DNA from: an uncultured Lachnospiraceae bacterium | Lineage (GTDB): Bacteria > Bacillota > Clostridia > Lachnospirales > Lachnospiraceae | DNA: 8,274 nt | Direction: 5' to 3' | NCBI GenBank assembly: GCA_945787485.1 | Contig: CALZHV010000089.1 | Span: 1-8,274 of the forward strand | Part shown: piece by piece, positions 6,248 through 8,274 of the stretch | Layout: every line of letters starts with the position of its first letter | Numbering within the stretch: position 1 is the stretch's first letter | Notes under the pieces: model-generated | The model's input: only the letters and a program-made list of their open reading frames with translations | Told to the model about the DNA's origin: nothing | The model's database searches: none | Program-made: the position numbers and the translations under genes

Positions 6248-7456
6248 ATGGCAAATATAGCAGTTCTTGGTTATGGTACAGTAGGTTCGGGTGTTGTTGA
6301 GGTAATAACAAGGAATCATGATAGTATTGCAAAGCGTGCAGGAGAAGAAATAAATGTAAAGTATGTTTTGGATTTAAGAGATTTTCCGGGAGATCCTGTA
6401 GAGAAAATTTTGGTTCATGATTATGATGTTATTTTAAATGATCCGGATGTTTCCATCGTAGTAGAAGTATTAGGTGGTATCAATCCTGCCTACACATTTG
6501 TTAAGAGCGCACTTCTTGCGGGAAAGAGTGTTTCAACATCTAATAAGGAATTGGTTGCAGCACATGGTGCAGAGCTTATTGCCATTGCTAAAGAAAATAA
6601 TGTTAATTTCCTGTTTGAAGCAAGTGTAGGTGGTGGTATTCCTATAATAAGACCAATTAACCAGTCACTTACTGCCGATGAAATAACAGAAATAACAGGT
6701 ATCTTAAACGGAACTACAAATTATATTCTTTCAAAGATGTCAGATGAAGGCTCGGATTTTGAAACTGTATTAAAGAGAGCACAGGAAAAAGGTTATGCAG
6801 AGAGAAATCCTGAAGCTGATGTTGAAGGATATGACGCATGTAGAAAGATAGCTATCCTTACGTCTCTTGCTTACGGAAAGCAGGTGGATTATCAGGATAT
6901 TTATACAGAAGGTATATCTAAGATAACAGATATAGATATAAAGTATTCAAAGAAGATGGGAACACCAATTAAGCTTTTTGGTACAAGTAAAATGATAGAC
7001 GGAACTGTTTATTCGATGGTAGCTCCTTTTATGGTAGACAGCGAGCATCCGCTTGTAAATGTTAATGGTGTATTCAATGGTATTTTCGTAAACGGAAATA
7101 TGCTTGGTGACACAATGTTCTACGGCAAGGGTGCAGGAAAGCTTCCTACAGCAAGTGCTGTTGTTTCGGATGTTGTTGATGAGGTTAAGCATAACGGAAC
7201 AAACATTATGATGATTTGGGAACCTGAAAAGATGGTTCTTGGAAGCATGGATAATTTTGCTTGCAGATTCTTTGTCAGAGTTAAAGATACAACATCAAAA
7301 GATACAATTAAGGAATTGTTTGGCGAAGTTGAATTTGTGGAAGTTGAAGATGTTTCAGGTGAATTTGCATTCCTCACGGCTTCAATGACTCAGAAAGAAT
7401 TTGAAGAAAAATCAGTTAAGGTTGATATGATTAACAGAATCAGAACAACATTATAA
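6248..7456 (+). CDS. hom: Homoserine dehydrogenase
   Basis: The enzyme reduces aspartate-4-semialdehyde to homoserine with NAD(P)H, the branch step toward threonine and methionine, in the cytoplasm. The protein has 402 aa. The Rossmann dinucleotide motif GYGTVG is at residues 8-13, SNKELVA at 98-104 holds a conserved lysine (K100), EASVGGGIPII is at 124-134, and LNGTTN at 153-158. The family signature at 178-200 (A-x3-G ... N-P-x2-D-V-x-G-x-D-x3-K) is complete, including catalytic K200. The last ~70 residues (FFVRVKD ... EFAFLTASM) resemble a shortened ACT-type regulatory domain. B. subtilis Hom, at about 430 aa, is somewhat longer, so feedback control by threonine is possible but not assured. 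ATG 6248 is chosen over an in-frame ATG at 6215 because AGGGAG (6233-6238) lies 9 bases before it and the protein then starts MANIAVLGYG as the family does. lysC follows on the same strand. Confidence 0.96.
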   Translation: MANIAVLGYGTVGSGVVEVITRNHDSIAKRAGEEINVKYVLDLRDFPGDPVEKILVHDYDVILNDPDVSIVVEVLGGINPAYTFVKSALLAGKSVSTSNKELVAAHGAELIAIAKENNVNFLFEASVGGGIPIIRPINQSLTADEITEITGILNGTTNYILSKMSDEGSDFETVLKRAQEKGYAERNPEADVEGYDACRKIAILTSLAYGKQVDYQDIYTEGISKITDIDIKYSKKMGTPIKLFGTSKMIDGTVYSMVAPFMVDSEHPLVNVNGVFNGIFVNGNMLGDTMFYGKGAGKLPTASAVVSDVVDEVKHNGTNIMMIWEPEKMVLGSMDNFACRFFVRVKDTTSKDTIKELFGEVEFVEVEDVSGEFAFLTASMTQKEFEEKSVKVDMINRIRTTL

Positions 7457-7568
7457 TTAACTTTACTGCAATAAAGTATTGCCACATAATAAATCATGTG
7501 ATATACTCGCAAAGGTTAAGAATTAAACATATTATAATAAAGCTATATTAAGCTTTTAGGAGGACAAC
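7457..7568 (+). promoter_or_regulatory. hom-lysC intergenic region with inverted repeats and a possible -10
   Basis: This 112-bp gap holds a perfect hairpin GCAATA-AAG-TATTGC (7468-7482), followed at once by CACAT-N8-ATGTG (7483-7500). Neither is followed by a T-run. A perfect TATAAT at 7533-7538 could be a -10 element, but no convincing -35 lies 16-18 bases upstream (TCGCAA at 7508 is weak, at 19). AGGAGG (7558-7563) is the lysC ribosome binding site. The region is too short for a lysine riboswitch, and no T-box sequence is seen. Confidence 0.35.
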
Positions 7569-8274
7569 ATGCTGATAGTTAAGAAGTTTGGTGGTACATC
7601 AGTTGGAGATAAGGAACGTATTTTCAATGTTGCAAGAAGATGTATCGAAGATTATCAAAAAGGAAATGATGTCGTAGTTGTACTTTCTGCAATGGGAAAA
7701 TACACAGATGAACTCATCGCTATGGCAAAAGATATAAATGAAATTCCGCCTAAGCGTGAGATGGATATGCTTTTCACTATAGGCGAGCAGATGTCAGTTG
7801 CACTTATGGCTATGGCTATGAATAAGCTTGGCGTACCTGCAATATCATTAAATGCATTTCAGGTTGCAATGCATTCAACATCTGTATACGGAAATGCCCG
7901 TTTAAAGAGAATTGACACAGAACGTATCAGACATGAGCTTGAACAAAGAAAGATAGTAATAATCACAGGTTTCCAGGGAATTAACAAGTATGACGATTAT
8001 ACAACTCTTGGACGTGGTGGTTCAGATACAACTGCAGTTGCTCTTGCTGCTGCATTACATGCGGATGCATGTGAAATATATACTGACGTTGATGGTGTAT
8101 ATACAGCTGATCCTCGTAAGGTTAAGAGTGCAAGAAAGCTTGATGCAGTAACTTATGATGAAATGCTTGAGCTTGCTACTCTTGGTGCAGGTGTATTGCA
8201 TAACCGTTCAGTAGAATTGGCAAAGAAATTTGGCGTACAGCTTGTAGTACGTTCTAGCTTAAATACTTCAGAAG
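7569..8274 (+). CDS. lysC: Aspartokinase, N-terminal part
   Basis: The enzyme phosphorylates aspartate with ATP, the first step of the lysine, threonine and methionine pathway. The frame is open from ATG 7569, 5 bases after AGGAGG, to the end of the window (235 full codons). It is cut off there, with no stop seen. The amino-acid kinase fold is clear: KFGGTSV at residues 6-12 (nucleotide-binding signature), FTIGEQMSVALM in the region that contacts aspartate, GRGGSDTTA at 148-156, and TDVDGVYTADPR at 172-183. The C-terminal ACT domains that decide feedback regulation (usually from about residue 265 on) lie outside. It cannot be told which isozyme class this is, so the symbol lysC is used in the general sense. 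Adjacency to hom supports a threonine/lysine biosynthesis role. No fused homoserine dehydrogenase is expected, since hom is separate. Confidence 0.95.
   Translation, partial: MLIVKKFGGTSVGDKERIFNVARRCIEDYQKGNDVVVVLSAMGKYTDELIAMAKDINEIPPKREMDMLFTIGEQMSVALMAMAMNKLGVPAISLNAFQVAMHSTSVYGNARLKRIDTERIRHELEQRKIVIITGFQGINKYDDYTTLGRGGSDTTAVALAAALHADACEIYTDVDGVYTADPRKVKSARKLDAVTYDEMLELATLGAGVLHNRSVELAKKFGVQLVVRSSLNTSE

Noticed and set aside
5988..6332. Leu/Gln/His-rich minus-strand open frame opposite the acidic tail
   Set aside because: It is the complement of GAA/GAT-rich repeats. It spans the CheW-hom boundary, has no ribosome binding site, and matches no family.

Overview
The window looks like chromosomal DNA from a motile, AT-rich Firmicute, most likely a Lachnospiraceae-type Clostridium relative (Roseburia, Butyrivibrio, Lachnospira or Eubacterium group). 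The reasons are low-GC codon use, strong AGGAGG-type ribosome binding sites, a long-form HPF, the hpf-secA-prfB order also known from Bacillus subtilis, and motility-related genes (a YjfB-like protein and a CheW-domain protein). The genus is inference.

Left part, minus strand (1-760): a sigma-A-type promoter drives a small intact YjfB-family gene (691-503). Directly behind its stop lies about 430 bp of very AT-rich sequence. Read on the minus strand, it is an open frame without a start that encodes part of an Ig-like surface-protein domain. At its far end, a good Shine-Dalgarno and an ATG at position 56 open a C_GCAxxG_C_C-type cysteine-rich protein that runs off the window. The base composition changes sharply at this point. 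This patchwork of intact gene, headless fragment and gene start of different composition is the least ordinary part of the window.

Middle part, plus strand: hpf (ribosome hibernation factor) has its own extended -10 promoter and ends in an unusually long nested hairpin terminator. secA (preprotein translocase ATPase) follows with its own promoter. 67 bp later comes prfB (release factor 2), which has a GTG start and the classic programmed +1 frameshift at an in-frame UGA after codon 25. Joining the two frames gives a 373-residue RF2 with the SPF and GGQ motifs at the canonical residues 205-207 and 250-252. The prfB stop overlaps the start of a CheW-domain gene by one base (TAATG). That protein ends in a 63-residue acidic tail with no basic residues.

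Right part, plus strand: hom (homoserine dehydrogenase) and, after a 112-bp gap, lysC (aspartokinase, cut by the window end) supply the first and third steps of the aspartate pathway to threonine, methionine and lysine. No lysine riboswitch or T-box is visible in front of either.

Apart from positions 1-521, the window is ordinary conserved core genome. I did not find a convincing undescribed system. The points worth checking are the mosaic left end, the acidic-tailed CheW coupled to a recoded prfB, and the long nested terminator.
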